Positions 1 through 9,753 of a DNA stretch of 64,000 nt are shown one piece after another. The number at the start of each line of letters is the position of its first letter. Position 1 is the stretch's first letter. The DNA is from [Clostridium] scindens ATCC 35704 (GTDB taxonomy: Bacteria > Bacillota > Clostridia > Lachnospirales > Lachnospiraceae). Location of the stretch: NCBI RefSeq assembly GCF_004295125.1, contig NZ_CP036170.1, forward strand, positions 2,103,501 to 2,167,500, in the 5' to 3' direction. Under the pieces are notes generated by a model. The model saw only the letters and a list, made by a program, of their open reading frames with translations. It searched no databases and was not told the DNA's origin. Both the position numbers and the translations under genes were made by a program.

Positions 1-178
1 CGAGGAGATATTCTTAAGATTCCAGTCCATCACTTTGGTAAATGGGATCAAATACTGGCTGCTGTATGAAACGGATGAGATATCCGCGGATACGGCGCTT
101 AAGTTTTATGAATTTCTGATGTCCCATTCGCTGTTGGAGATTATCGATGACGATATATTAGGCAGGGTTATTAATTAG
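1..178 (+). CDS. C-terminal end of a possible TetR/AcrR-type regulator (5' truncated)
   Basis: An open frame enters the window at its left edge and ends at TAG 176-178, giving 58 residues that end in LLEIIDDDILGRVIN. No start lies in the window. The helical, mixed acidic and hydrophobic character (for example NGIKYWLLYETDEIS) resembles the ligand-binding C-terminus of TetR-family regulators. The DNA-binding domain would lie outside the window, so the family is a guess. The stop codon lies inside the terminator hairpin that ends this transcript. It is clearly coding, but its function is uncertain. Confidence 0.4.
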   Translation, partial: EEIFLRFQSITLVNGIKYWLLYETDEISADTALKFYEFLMSHSLLEIIDDDILGRVIN

Positions 179-211
179 GATCATAATTTCTAATTAATGC
201 CTTGTTTTTTT
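161..211 (+). terminator. Intrinsic terminator of the upstream gene
   Basis: ATTAATTAG (170-178) pairs perfectly with CTAATTAAT, extended by GGC/GCC with a bulge, and is followed by TTGTTTTTTT. The stem includes the stop codon of the preceding gene. Confidence 0.6.
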
Positions 212-230
212 ATGTCCCCAATGGTATGAT
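202..230 (+). promoter_or_regulatory. Sigma-A-like promoter for the COG2509 flavoprotein
   Basis: TTGTTT (202-207), a 17-nt spacer and TATGAT (225-230), located 47 nt before the start codon at 277. The -35 overlaps the U-tract of the preceding terminator. Confidence 0.55.
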
Positions 231-276
231 AGTCGAAGTGTAAAAAGCCCTGAAACATTAGGAGAGAAGTGATAGC

Positions 277-1668
277 ATGAATCTGTATGACGTAATTATT
301 ATAGGCGCGGGTCCCTCCGGGATTTTCTGCGCATATGAATTGATGAGACAAAAACCGGATCTGAAGGTTTTAATGATTGAAAAGGGACGTTCGATCGAGA
401 AGAGACAGTGCCCGAAGAGAAAGACTAAGACTTGCGTGGGCTGCCAGCCCTGCTCTATTACTACGGGATTTGCCGGAGCCGGAGCATTTTCGGATGGTAA
501 ATTATCCCTCTCCCCGGACGTGGGAGGAACGCTTCCTGAGATTTTGGGATATGAGAGGGCAGCAGAACTGATCCACGAAGCAGATAACATCTATCTGAAG
601 TTCGGAGCAGATCAGAAGGTCTATGGAATCGAGGATTATGAGGCCATTGAGAATATTCGCGCCAAGGCAATCCGCGCGAACCTGAAGCTGATTGAATGTC
701 CAATCCGCCATCTTGGAACCGAGGAAGGATATAAGATCTATACCAGGCTTCAGGAGCATCTGGAATCCTGCGGCGTTGAGATCAGATTCATGACCATGGT
801 CAAGGATATTATCGTGGAAGACGGCGCTGCAACAGGAGTCGTGACGGATAAGGGCGAAGAATTCTATGCGCCGGAGATTGTGGCGGGAATCGGAAGAGAG
901 GGTTCAGAGTGGTTCTCTCATATCTGCAAGGAGCATGAGATCGAGACGCGCAACGGCACGGTAGATGTAGGCGTACGTGTGGAAGTCCGGGATGAGATCA
1001 TGAAGGAACTCAATGAGAAGCTTTACGAGGCGAAGCTGGTATATTATACGCCGACGTTTGACGATAAAGTCCGCGTGTTCTGCACCAACCCGTCAGGGGA
1101 AGTGGCAACGGAGTATTACGATGACGGCCTGGCAGTGGTAAACGGCCATGCTTATAAATCCAAGGATATGAAGACAAATAATACCAACTTTGCGCTGCTG
1201 GTTTCCAAGAATTTTACGGAGCCGTTCAAATCACCCATTGAATATGGCAAGCAGATCGCGCAGCTTGGAAATATGCTGTGCGATGGCAAGATACTTCTGC
1301 AGCGCTATGGGGATTTCCGGCGGGGCAGGCGTACTACCGAGGAACGACTGAACCGCAACAACATCGTGCCGACGCTGAAAGACGCTGTTCCGGGAGATCT
1401 GTCGTTGGTATTCCCGCACCGGATCATGGTAGCCATTGATGAGATGATCCAGGCGCTTGACAAAGTGACCCCGGGTATCGCTTCCGATGAGACGCTTTTG
1501 TATGGCGTGGAAGTGAAGTTCTATTCCAATAAAGTGGTCGTGAATCAGGATTTTGAGACCAGCGTAAAAGGTCTTCGGGCAATGGGCGACGGCGCTTCCA
1601 TCACCAGAGGGCTTCAGCAGGCATCCGCCAATGGCATAAGTGTTGCAAGAAGCATATTAGCGAAGTAG
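277..1668 (+). CDS. NAD(P)/FAD-dependent oxidoreductase (COG2509 family)
   Basis: A 463-residue flavoprotein. The N-terminus carries the dinucleotide-binding motif GAGPSG (residues 10-15) after a hydrophobic beta strand. A cysteine cluster follows (C45, C53, C56, C59; CPKRKTKTCVGC), and a GFAGAGAFSDGKL segment that is characteristic of the uncharacterised FAD-dependent dehydrogenases of COG2509. The C-terminus has the second FAD contact, MGDGASITRG, near residue 437. The substrate is unknown. The four closely spaced cysteines could bind a metal or Fe-S centre, which is inference. The start is supported by GGAGAGAAGTGATAGC just upstream. It appears to be a single-gene transcript, with its own promoter and a strong terminator after it. 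Confidence 0.85.
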   Translation: MNLYDVIIIGAGPSGIFCAYELMRQKPDLKVLMIEKGRSIEKRQCPKRKTKTCVGCQPCSITTGFAGAGAFSDGKLSLSPDVGGTLPEILGYERAAELIHEADNIYLKFGADQKVYGIEDYEAIENIRAKAIRANLKLIECPIRHLGTEEGYKIYTRLQEHLESCGVEIRFMTMVKDIIVEDGAATGVVTDKGEEFYAPEIVAGIGREGSEWFSHICKEHEIETRNGTVDVGVRVEVRDEIMKELNEKLYEAKLVYYTPTFDDKVRVFCTNPSGEVATEYYDDGLAVVNGHAYKSKDMKTNNTNFALLVSKNFTEPFKSPIEYGKQIAQLGNMLCDGKILLQRYGDFRRGRRTTEERLNRNNIVPTLKDAVPGDLSLVFPHRIMVAIDEMIQALDKVTPGIASDETLLYGVEVKFYSNKVVVNQDFETSVKGLRAMGDGASITRGLQQASANGISVARSILAK

Positions 1669-1684
1669 AGACAGGTAAGAATAG

Positions 1685-1740
1685 AAAAGGGGGCATAATG
1701 CTTCTGATAATGTTATGGCCCCTTTTGACGTTATTTTTTT
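1685..1740 (+). terminator. Intrinsic terminator after the COG2509 gene
   Basis: A 14-bp stem with one mismatch (1685-1698 with 1713-1726; AAAAGGGGGCATAA against TTATGGCCCCTTTT), followed by GACGTTATTTTTTT. Confidence 0.85.
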
Positions 1741-1749
1741 ACATTTGGG

Positions 1750-1778
1750 TTGTATATAGAGTAAAAAAAATATATAAT
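1750..1778 (+). promoter_or_regulatory. Sigma-A-like promoter for glmM
   Basis: TTGTAT (1750-1755), a 17-nt A-rich spacer and TATAAT (1773-1778). It lies between the preceding terminator and glmM. Confidence 0.65.
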
Positions 1779-1851
1779 AGTAAAGATGTGAATGCTGATA
1801 GTGCAAAAAAATCGGTAAATATGGCAAATGATTTGAAGGAGAAGTATTGCT

Positions 1852-3198
1852 ATGGGAAAATATTTTGGAACGGACGGATTCCGCGGGGAAGCCAATGAGG
1901 TATTGACGGTTGAACATGCATTCAAAGTGGGAAGGTTTCTTGGATGGTATTATGGCCAGGATCATAAGGCCAAGGTCGTGATCGGAAAGGATACCAGAAG
2001 AAGCAGCTACATGTTCGAGTATGCGCTGGTTGCGGGACTAACGGCATCCGGGGCAAATGCGTATCTGCTCCACGTTACGACGACGCCAAGCGTATCTTAT
2101 GTGACAAGGACGGAGAATTTTGACTGTGGAATCATGATTTCCGCCAGCCACAATCCTTTCTATGATAATGGGATCAAGGTGATCAACGGAAAAGGACATA
2201 AGTTGGAGGCAGAAGTAGAAGAAAAGATAGAACGTTATATAGATGGCGAGATGGGCGAGCTGCCGCTTGCCAAGAAGGAAGAGATCGGCCGTACCGTAGA
2301 CTATGCGGCAGGAAGAAACCGTTACATAGGCTATCTGATCTCCTTGGCTACCCGGTCATTTGAAGATAAGAAGGTGGGCCTGGACTGTTCCAACGGAAGC
2401 GCGTTTGCCATTGCAAAGAGCGTTTATGATGCATTGGGGGCAAAGACTTTTGTGATCAACTGCGAGCCCGACGGCACCAATATCAATACGAACTGCGGCT
2501 CCACCCATATTGAGGTGCTCAAGGAGTATGTAAAGGCAAATCATCTGGATGTGGGATTCGCATTTGATGGAGACGCAGATCGATGCATCGCGGTGGACGA
2601 GAACGGCAATGTGATAGATGGCGATTTGATCTTATATATCTGCGGCAAGTATATGAAGGAAAACGGACGCCTCAACGGAGATACCATTGTCACTACGATC
2701 ATGTCCAACCTGGGGTTATACAAAGCCTGTGACAAGGTAGGCTTGAAATATGAGAAGACTGCCGTGGGCGATAAGTATGTCTATGAAAATATGGTTCAGA
2801 ATAACTTCTCTCTCGGAGGGGAACAGTCCGGACATATCATTTTCAGCAAGCATGCAACCACGGGAGACGGCATCCTGACCTCCCTTATGATCATGGAAGT
2901 CATGCTGGAGAAGAAGTTAAGTCTTGCCAAGCTTGCCGAGGATGTGAAGATCTATCCGCAGCTGCTTCAGAATGTGCGGGTGGCAGATAAGAAGACGGCA
3001 AGGGAGAATCCTAAGGTCATGAAAGCAATCGACGCAGTGGCAGAGGCGCTGGGAGATGACGGACGCATCCTGGTAAGGGAGAGCGGAACCGAGCCGGTGA
3101 TCCGGGTAATGGTGGAAGCGGCCACGGATGAACTTTGCGCCAAATATGTGGGCCAGGTAGTCGATGTGATCAAGGCACAAGGACTGGTAGTTCAGTAG
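1852..3198 (+). CDS. glmM: Phosphoglucosamine mutase
   Basis: A 448-residue alpha-D-phosphohexomutase that converts glucosamine-6-phosphate to glucosamine-1-phosphate, feeding UDP-GlcNAc for peptidoglycan in the cytoplasm. Visible hallmarks are the N-terminal KYFGTDGFRG, the phosphoserine loop ISASHNP with catalytic Ser99, the metal-binding loop DGDADR (about 239-244), the sugar-binding loop GGEQSGH, and the C-terminal phosphate-binding RESGTEPVIR. The length matches the family (about 445-450). AAGGAG precedes the ATG. It is a single gene here, with its own promoter and a bidirectional terminator shared with convergent yitT. The usual cdaA-cdaR partners are not adjacent. Confidence 0.96.
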   Translation: MGKYFGTDGFRGEANEVLTVEHAFKVGRFLGWYYGQDHKAKVVIGKDTRRSSYMFEYALVAGLTASGANAYLLHVTTTPSVSYVTRTENFDCGIMISASHNPFYDNGIKVINGKGHKLEAEVEEKIERYIDGEMGELPLAKKEEIGRTVDYAAGRNRYIGYLISLATRSFEDKKVGLDCSNGSAFAIAKSVYDALGAKTFVINCEPDGTNINTNCGSTHIEVLKEYVKANHLDVGFAFDGDADRCIAVDENGNVIDGDLILYICGKYMKENGRLNGDTIVTTIMSNLGLYKACDKVGLKYEKTAVGDKYVYENMVQNNFSLGGEQSGHIIFSKHATTGDGILTSLMIMEVMLEKKLSLAKLAEDVKIYPQLLQNVRVADKKTARENPKVMKAIDAVAEALGDDGRILVRESGTEPVIRVMVEAATDELCAKYVGQVVDVIKAQGLVVQ

Positions 3199-3222
3199 GC
3201 TATGAAAGCATAAAAAGTGAAC

Positions 3223-3262
3223 AAAAGGGTTCCGCTCTAGATGGAGTGGAACCCTTTTCCTA
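3223..3262. terminator. Bidirectional terminator between glmM and yitT
   Basis: A 15-bp stem (3223-3237 with 3244-3258; AAAAGGGTTCCGCTC and GAGTGGAACCCTTTT, with wobble). A-rich flanks on the left act as the U-tract for the minus strand. The right arm lies inside the last codons of yitT, so its final residues are encoded by the hairpin. Confidence 0.8.
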
Positions 3263-4079
3263 TGATTTCGCTGGTATTGGAGATAAGAAGGAATGCGTCC
3301 GGCGCATTTTCCTTAATAAAATTCCTGAGTTTGACGGCCTCGATCCGATTAAGCGCTGTAAAGATGATATACTTATCCTCGCCGGAGAATGCGCCTTGGG
3401 CAAGAACAATGGTGGCGCTTCGGTGCAAGTCATCCTTGATAAAGTCGCAGATCGCCTTGGGACTTGTGCACACTACGTTGAAATACTTGGATAGATTCAA
3501 ACTTTCAATAAAGCCGTCAATCATAAAGGAGCGGACGGCAAGTCCCAGAAAAGAATAAAGCCCGGTCTCGATATCGAATACGAAGCAGCCGGCAATGGTA
3601 ATAATAAAGTCAGTGATCAAAAGAGCCTTTCCAATATCAGTGCTGGTATATTTTTTCATGATCATGGCAATGATATCCGTTCCCCCGCTGGATGCGCCGA
3701 TATTAAAGAGTACTGCGGAGCCAAGGGAAGGAAGCGCGATGGCAAAAGCCAGTTCCATCACCGGCTGATCGGTAAGCGGCTGATTCAATGGATACAGCCG
3801 TTCCAATACGGATAAGGTGACAGACAAAAGGATGCTGCAGTAGGCTGTCTTTTCCGCGAATTTCTTGCCAAGGATCACGAAGCCGACGGCAAGAAGCACC
3901 ATGTTGGCGATAAACGTAAAATCGCTGGCAGAGATCCGGCCTGTCTTCGCTACCAGGACCGCAAGTCCCGTGATTCCGCCAAACGTAAAGTTGTTGGCGA
4001 ATTTAAAGAAGTAGATGCCTACTGCCATAATAATGGTACTGAAGGTTAATAAGAAGAAACTTTTTAATTTTGATTTCAT
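3237..4079 (-). CDS. YitT family membrane protein (DUF161 + DUF2179)
   Basis: A 280-residue integral membrane protein. About five or six hydrophobic helices are followed by a soluble C-terminal domain with the DUF2179 pattern (FNVVCTSPKAICDFI, then DKYIIFTALNRIEAVKLRNFI). A GASSGGTDIIAMIMKK segment typical of YitT proteins sits mid-protein. The substrate is not established for the family. I chose the start at 4079 because AAAGGAGGG lies just upstream there; a longer frame opens at 4166 without a ribosome site. The gene is convergent with glmM and shares its terminator. Confidence 0.85.
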   Translation of the reverse strand: MKSKLKSFFLLTFSTIIMAVGIYFFKFANNFTFGGITGLAVLVAKTGRISASDFTFIANMVLLAVGFVILGKKFAEKTAYCSILLSVTLSVLERLYPLNQPLTDQPVMELAFAIALPSLGSAVLFNIGASSGGTDIIAMIMKKYTSTDIGKALLITDFIITIAGCFVFDIETGLYSFLGLAVRSFMIDGFIESLNLSKYFNVVCTSPKAICDFIKDDLHRSATIVLAQGAFSGEDKYIIFTALNRIEAVKLRNFIKENAPDAFLLISNTSEIIGKGFHSI

Positions 4080-4157
4080 AATTCCCTCCTTTGTCTGCAT
4101 TGTAAATCTGCCGTGTAGAAATGTCAACGAATTCATGCTATATTGGAAGAAGAATAA

Positions 4158-4394
4158 TGTAAGCAAGGAGATGGAAAAGTAGTCCTACGTTTCTCCGAAG
4201 GCGAATCTGTATACAGAGATGTTCAGCATAAAACTGCTGATGAATTCCTGACGGTCAGCAACCTTGCAGGAATCGCATTTGGGAATGCGGGTACGGGCGC
4301 TGTCCATGCAATGTCCTATCCGCTGAGCGGTGTCTGCCATTGCAGCAGATGGCAGAAATATACAGAAGGCTATATTAGTCCATTATTGCATTAG
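4158..4394 (+). pseudogene. Decayed fragment of an iron-containing alcohol dehydrogenase
   Basis: One open frame on the plus strand from 4158 to TAG 4392-4394 contains NLAGIAFGNAGTGAVHAMSY (4257-4316). This is the highly conserved helix of group III iron-containing alcohol / 4-hydroxybutyrate dehydrogenases, where the histidine is part of the metal and active-site region. The upstream residues (DEFLTVS) also fit that family. After YPLSG the family sequence is lost, and there is no N-terminal Rossmann domain or start. It is a relic of a gene once present upstream of eno. Family assignment is from motif memory; the decay is seen directly. Confidence 0.75.
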
Positions 4395-4439
4395 AAAAAC
4401 ATTAATTACACATAATATCCTCCATGAAGGAGGAGATAA

Positions 4440-5754
<1,315 letters not shown>

Positions 5755-5756
<2 letters not shown>

Positions 5757-5816
5757 GATTTTCGGTTTTCTTTAGATTTCTTTTAGAAATCTTTTATGCA
5801 ACATAAAGAAAATCTT
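5755..5816 (+). terminator. AT-rich nested hairpin after eno (weak terminator)
   Basis: An inner stem AGATTTC/GAAATCT (5774-5792) is nested in an outer pair AAGATTTTC/GAAAATCTT (5755-5763 with 5808-5816). It is AT-rich, so read-through into the next gene is possible. Confidence 0.4.
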
Positions 5817-5855
5817 AAAATTTAGAGCGTAAGATGAGAGCCAGGAGGTGTTGAT

Positions 5856-6806
5856 ATGCATATGATTTCGGTAATCATACCATGTTTTAATGAAGAAGAG
5901 GCACTGCCGGTCTATTATGAAGCCATGACCAAAGTTATGGAACAGATGGATATGGCAGAATTCGAATTGCTATTTGTAGATGACGGTTCTACCGACCGCA
6001 CGCTTGGAATATTAAAGAGTTTAAATAAAAGGGATGAACGGTGCAGGTATCTGTCCTTTTCCAGGAATTTTGGGAAAGAGGCGGCTATCTATGCCGGCCT
6101 TGGCAATGCGAAGGGGGATTATGTGGCCATTATGGATGTGGACTTGCAGGACCCTCCGTCGCTGCTGCCCAAGATGTACGAGATTTTGGAAAATGAAGAA
6201 TATGACAGCGTGGCAACCAAGCGTTCCACTCGGACAGGAGAGCCAAAGATCCGGTCTTTCCTGTCCGAAAGTTTTTATAAGTTTATCAACCGGATCTCAA
6301 AGACGGAGATTGTAAATGGCGCGCGGGATTATCGGCTGATGAAGCGCAAGATGGTGGATGCGGTGTTGGAAATGAGCGAGTACAACCGTTTTTCGAAAGG
6401 CATCTTCCAATGGGTAGGATTCCGTACCAAGTGGCTGGAATATGAAAATGTTGAACGGGCGGCAGGGGAGACCAAATGGTCCATGCGCAAACTATTCCTG
6501 TATTCCCTGGAGGGAATTACCGGGTTCTCGGTGGCGCCGCTCTCCCTGGCCTCGATCGCGGGAGTTCTGTTCTGCCTGATATCGTTTTTGATGATCGTAG
6601 TAATAGTTGTTCGGACGCTGATCTGGGGAGACCCTGTATCAGGCTGGCCGTCCTTAGTGTGCATCATTTTTATGGTGGGCGGCATCCAGTTATTCTGTAC
6701 GGGGATCGTAGGGCAGTATCTGTCTAAGACGTATCTGGAGACGAAGCACCGCCCAATATTCATTCTGAAGGATTCCAGCGAGGACAAGGACGGAGGGGCA
6801 TTATGA
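5856..6806 (+). CDS. GT2 family (GtrB/CsbB/DPM1-like) glycosyltransferase
   Basis: A 316-residue membrane-anchored family 2 glycosyltransferase. The N-terminal GT-A fold has SVIIPCFNEEEAL, the nucleotide-binding DDGSTD (about 43-48) and the metal-binding DVDLQDPP. An amphipathic region follows (VERAAGETKWSMRKL), then two C-terminal membrane helices (about 228-255 and 268-290). Such enzymes load a sugar from a UDP-sugar onto undecaprenyl phosphate. The next gene, yfhO-like, overlaps by 4 nt. This matches the B. subtilis csbB-yfhO arrangement, where the pair glycosylates lipoteichoic acid on the outer face. AGGAGGTGTTGAT precedes the start; a second ATG two codons on is an alternative. Confidence 0.88.
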   Translation: MHMISVIIPCFNEEEALPVYYEAMTKVMEQMDMAEFELLFVDDGSTDRTLGILKSLNKRDERCRYLSFSRNFGKEAAIYAGLGNAKGDYVAIMDVDLQDPPSLLPKMYEILENEEYDSVATKRSTRTGEPKIRSFLSESFYKFINRISKTEIVNGARDYRLMKRKMVDAVLEMSEYNRFSKGIFQWVGFRTKWLEYENVERAAGETKWSMRKLFLYSLEGITGFSVAPLSLASIAGVLFCLISFLMIVVIVVRTLIWGDPVSGWPSLVCIIFMVGGIQLFCTGIVGQYLSKTYLETKHRPIFILKDSSEDKDGGAL

Positions 6807-9355
6807 TCCGCTCCAGGCTGAAATGGTACGTGCTGTTTGCGGGAATCACGCTGCTTTTGTGCTGGGTGTTCGTGGGACAGTATGGCATTTTCGGCTCTAA
6901 GGTAGACTGGATCAGCCAGCACAGCGTAATTCCGGACTACTTCCGTCAGCAGTTTTATGAGACCGGCAGTCTATTCCCGGAATTTGCCATGAATCTTGGC
7001 GGCGGCCAGAACATATACAATTTTGCGTATTATGGGCTTTACAATCCGGTAATACTTCTATCCTATGCGCTTCCCTTTGTGAAGATGGGCGACTATGTGA
7101 TGGCAGCCAGCATCATCAGCCTGATAGCGGCAGTCTGTCTTCTCTACGAGTGGCTGGATAAAAGAGGGTTTCAAAGAAGCGTCTGTGTCGCGGTAACGAT
7201 GCTGTATCTGCTTGCTTCCCCTATGATATTTCATTCTTACAGCCAGGTGATGTTTGTCAATTATATGCCCTTTTTATGCATGGCATTTTTGGGGGTAGAT
7301 GCTTATTTTGAAAAGAGAAGATGCGGGCTTTATATTGCAGGGGTATTCCTGATGATCATGAGTAGTTTCTATTTTAGCATTGGAGGAATGCTCTCTCTGG
7401 TAATATATGGGATGCATAGATATTTTGAGGCGAAGAGATTTGTATTTCGGACGTTCTTTAAGGATGGCATCCGGTTTCTCATGCCAATGCTGTCAGCCGT
7501 GCTTCTGGGCGGCCTCCTTTTGGTTCCGGCGGCTATGGCCCTTGGCGGAGGCAGGGGAGGAAAGGAAAGCATGAGTCTGGCATCCCTGTTGATGCCGCAG
7601 GCTCCGATATACCGTTTCGTATATACGCCTTATGGCATGGGCCTTACTACCATTGCCATAACCATGCTGATTACCAGCCTGACTTATAAAAGAACCAGCG
7701 AGCGAGTGCTTTCTTATGGATGCGCCCTGGTGTTTGCCATACCAATGTTCGCCTACCTTCTAAACGGAGGACTGTATATCCGCGACAAAGTATTCATTCC
7801 GTTTCTTCCGCTGATCTGCTACATGATGGCTGTCTACCTGAAGAAACTTGGAAATAGAGAGATTTCTTTTATAAAAGGGATAGCGCCTTACCTGATCACA
7901 ATCCTGCTTTTATATCTGGGAAGAGGACAGGAAGAATACGAAGGATACTGGCAGTTTGTCATGGCGGATGGAATACTTATGGCGGTCCTGTTCGTTTTCT
8001 ATTATTACAAGGACAGGAGGCTGCCGTCAGTATTAATCCTGATACCATCGCTTGCGTTTTTGATCCTGTTTAACGGAGTATTTCATAAGATATCCAGGCA
8101 GATTGAAGATGGGGATTTCTATCAGAAAGTTACGGATTCTAAGATTGCCCGGGAGATCGAAGAGATTCAAAAGGATGACCCGGGCTTCTACCGGATTGAG
8201 CAGGCGGGGGACGAAGAGGAGAATGCGGCTGACCTAAACCGGATCCACAGTATGGAGCAGAATGTTTCCTCCATCTATTCTTCGGCATATAACACAGCTT
8301 ATGATGAATTCCGTAAGAAAACGTATCAGGTGGAGCAGCCGTATAGGAACAGCCTGATGCAGTCTGTCTCCCGGAATCCGCTATACCGTTCCTTTATGGG
8401 CGTCAGATACGTGATTGGGGATCAGGCACCGTTAGGATATGAACTGGTGAAGTCATCGGAAGGGGTGAAGATTTACCGGAACACCAAGGTTTCGCCTGTT
8501 GCCTATGCTACGAACCGTTATATATCCCGGAAGGAGTATGATAAACTGACATTTCCCTATAACCAGATGGCGCTTACGGAATATGCCGTGGTGGAGCAAG
8601 GCGTAGGGGAGCAGGAAGTCAAGGAGGCGGGACAGATGGCCGGAGGGGCAAAAGAGAAAGATTTTGCCATCCCGGAACTGAAAAGAGAATGCCTGAAGAT
8701 TAAGAAAAATGCCAGCGGCTACCACATAGAGGCGGATAAGGCAGTCACGATAAAGGTTCCGATATCCGGGCCGGAAGAGGGAGACAACATCCTCTTTCTC
8801 CAATTCAAAGTCAACAATGGCCAACCCAATAAGGACGTGGCGATCTGGCTGGAAGGCGTAAGGAATAAGTTGTCTTCCAGAGAGCATGTCTACTATAATG
8901 GAAATACGACCTTTACCTATACAGTGGAACTGGCCCAGGGGCAGCAGGATGCCTCTTTGAAATTAGGAAAAGGGGTCTACGATATCACAGATATTACCTG
9001 CTATGGAATGAGTTGGGATGAAGAGGCCGGGAAGAATCTGTATCAGTCTGTGTTCGAGGCTGATAAGAAACGGACGAAAGGGAATCGGATTGCGGGAACT
9101 ATCCAGGCGAAGGAAGATGAATATTTCATTACTACGATTCCATATGACAAAAACTTTGACGTTACGGTGGATGGGAAGAAGACCAGGGCCAGGAAGGTCA
9201 ATACGGCATTTCTCGGATTTCCCATAAGCGAAGGACAACATCAGATCGAGATTGTCTATCATGCCCCGGGCGCTGGCTTTGGTAAGTTCCTGTCGCTTTT
9301 GGGGGCTTTCATGGCAGCAGCCCTGGTGATCACATCCAGAATCTTCCTTAAATAG
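6803..9355 (+). CDS. YfhO family polytopic membrane glycosyltransferase
   Basis: An 850-residue GT-C-like protein. The N-terminal half holds about a dozen membrane helices with a long extracytoplasmic loop after the first (VDWISQHSVIPDYFRQQFYE). Roughly residues 430-820 form a soluble extracytoplasmic domain, and a final helix ends the protein (FLSLLGAFMAAALVITSRIF). This matches YfhO, which transfers lipid-linked sugars to cell-envelope polymers. It overlaps the GT2 gene by ATGA, implying translational coupling: the GT2 enzyme makes the polyprenyl-sugar and YfhO uses it. The acceptor in this organism is unknown. No flippase gene is adjacent. Confidence 0.88.
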   Translation: MIRSRLKWYVLFAGITLLLCWVFVGQYGIFGSKVDWISQHSVIPDYFRQQFYETGSLFPEFAMNLGGGQNIYNFAYYGLYNPVILLSYALPFVKMGDYVMAASIISLIAAVCLLYEWLDKRGFQRSVCVAVTMLYLLASPMIFHSYSQVMFVNYMPFLCMAFLGVDAYFEKRRCGLYIAGVFLMIMSSFYFSIGGMLSLVIYGMHRYFEAKRFVFRTFFKDGIRFLMPMLSAVLLGGLLLVPAAMALGGGRGGKESMSLASLLMPQAPIYRFVYTPYGMGLTTIAITMLITSLTYKRTSERVLSYGCALVFAIPMFAYLLNGGLYIRDKVFIPFLPLICYMMAVYLKKLGNREISFIKGIAPYLITILLLYLGRGQEEYEGYWQFVMADGILMAVLFVFYYYKDRRLPSVLILIPSLAFLILFNGVFHKISRQIEDGDFYQKVTDSKIAREIEEIQKDDPGFYRIEQAGDEEENAADLNRIHSMEQNVSSIYSSAYNTAYDEFRKKTYQVEQPYRNSLMQSVSRNPLYRSFMGVRYVIGDQAPLGYELVKSSEGVKIYRNTKVSPVAYATNRYISRKEYDKLTFPYNQMALTEYAVVEQGVGEQEVKEAGQMAGGAKEKDFAIPELKRECLKIKKNASGYHIEADKAVTIKVPISGPEEGDNILFLQFKVNNGQPNKDVAIWLEGVRNKLSSREHVYYNGNTTFTYTVELAQGQQDASLKLGKGVYDITDITCYGMSWDEEAGKNLYQSVFEADKKRTKGNRIAGTIQAKEDEYFITTIPYDKNFDVTVDGKKTRARKVNTAFLGFPISEGQHQIEIVYHAPGAGFGKFLSLLGAFMAAALVITSRIFLK

Positions 9356-9367
9356 CCCAGATTTTCC

Positions 9368-9396
9368 TTGCTATATCTTGTCTCCTGTGCTAGAAT
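9368..9396 (+). promoter_or_regulatory. Sigma-A-like promoter for secG
   Basis: TTGCTA (9368-9373), a 17-nt spacer and TAGAAT (9391-9396), 31 nt before the GTG start. Confidence 0.65.
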
Positions 9397-9427
9397 AAAT
9401 ATGGTTTATCCGCAGGAGGTGTAAAAA

Positions 9428-9670
9428 GTGGAGATAGTAAAGACGATTTTAATGATCATATTTGCAATAGACTGTATCGCGTTAACGGCAATCGTGTTAT
9501 TGCAGGAAGGTAAGTCAGCGGGGCTTGGTACCATCAGCGGTATGGCTGATACTTACTGGGGGCGGAACAAAGGCCGTTCTATGGAGGGCGCGCTGGTGAA
9601 GTCAACGAAGTTCCTGGCGATTCTGTTTATTGTACTGGCAGCAGTGTTGAATTTAAAAGTATTTGCATAA
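9428..9670 (+). CDS. secG: Preprotein translocase subunit SecG
   Basis: An 80-residue protein with two hydrophobic helices (about 4-22 and 56-78). They flank the conserved loop LLQEGKSAGLGTISG and the YWGRNKGRSMEGALVKST segment that mark SecG, the accessory subunit of the SecYEG export channel. The start is GTG, with AGGAGGTGTAAAAA upstream. It has its own promoter and is followed by a short hairpin and then rnr and smpB, the usual Firmicute order secG-rnr-smpB. Confidence 0.93.
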   Translation: MEIVKTILMIIFAIDCIALTAIVLLQEGKSAGLGTISGMADTYWGRNKGRSMEGALVKSTKFLAILFIVLAAVLNLKVFA

Positions 9671-9699
9671 GATAAAGCATATTTTTATGAGAATGGTGG

Positions 9700-9730
9700 G
9701 ACACTCCTGTATGGGAGTGTCTCTTTGTAT
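9700..9730 (+). terminator. Hairpin between secG and rnr (terminator or attenuator)
   Basis: GACACTCC (9700-9707) pairs with GGAGTGTC (9714-9721), followed by only TCTTTGTATAT. The weak U-tract suggests partial termination, letting some transcription continue into rnr. Confidence 0.55.
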
Positions 9731-9753
9731 ATAAGATGGAGGACTTGTAAGAG

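Noticed and set aside
1698-1898. Small frame with a hydrophobic start upstream of glmM
   Set aside because: It starts inside a terminator stem, covers the glmM promoter and runs into glmM in another frame, with no ribosome site.
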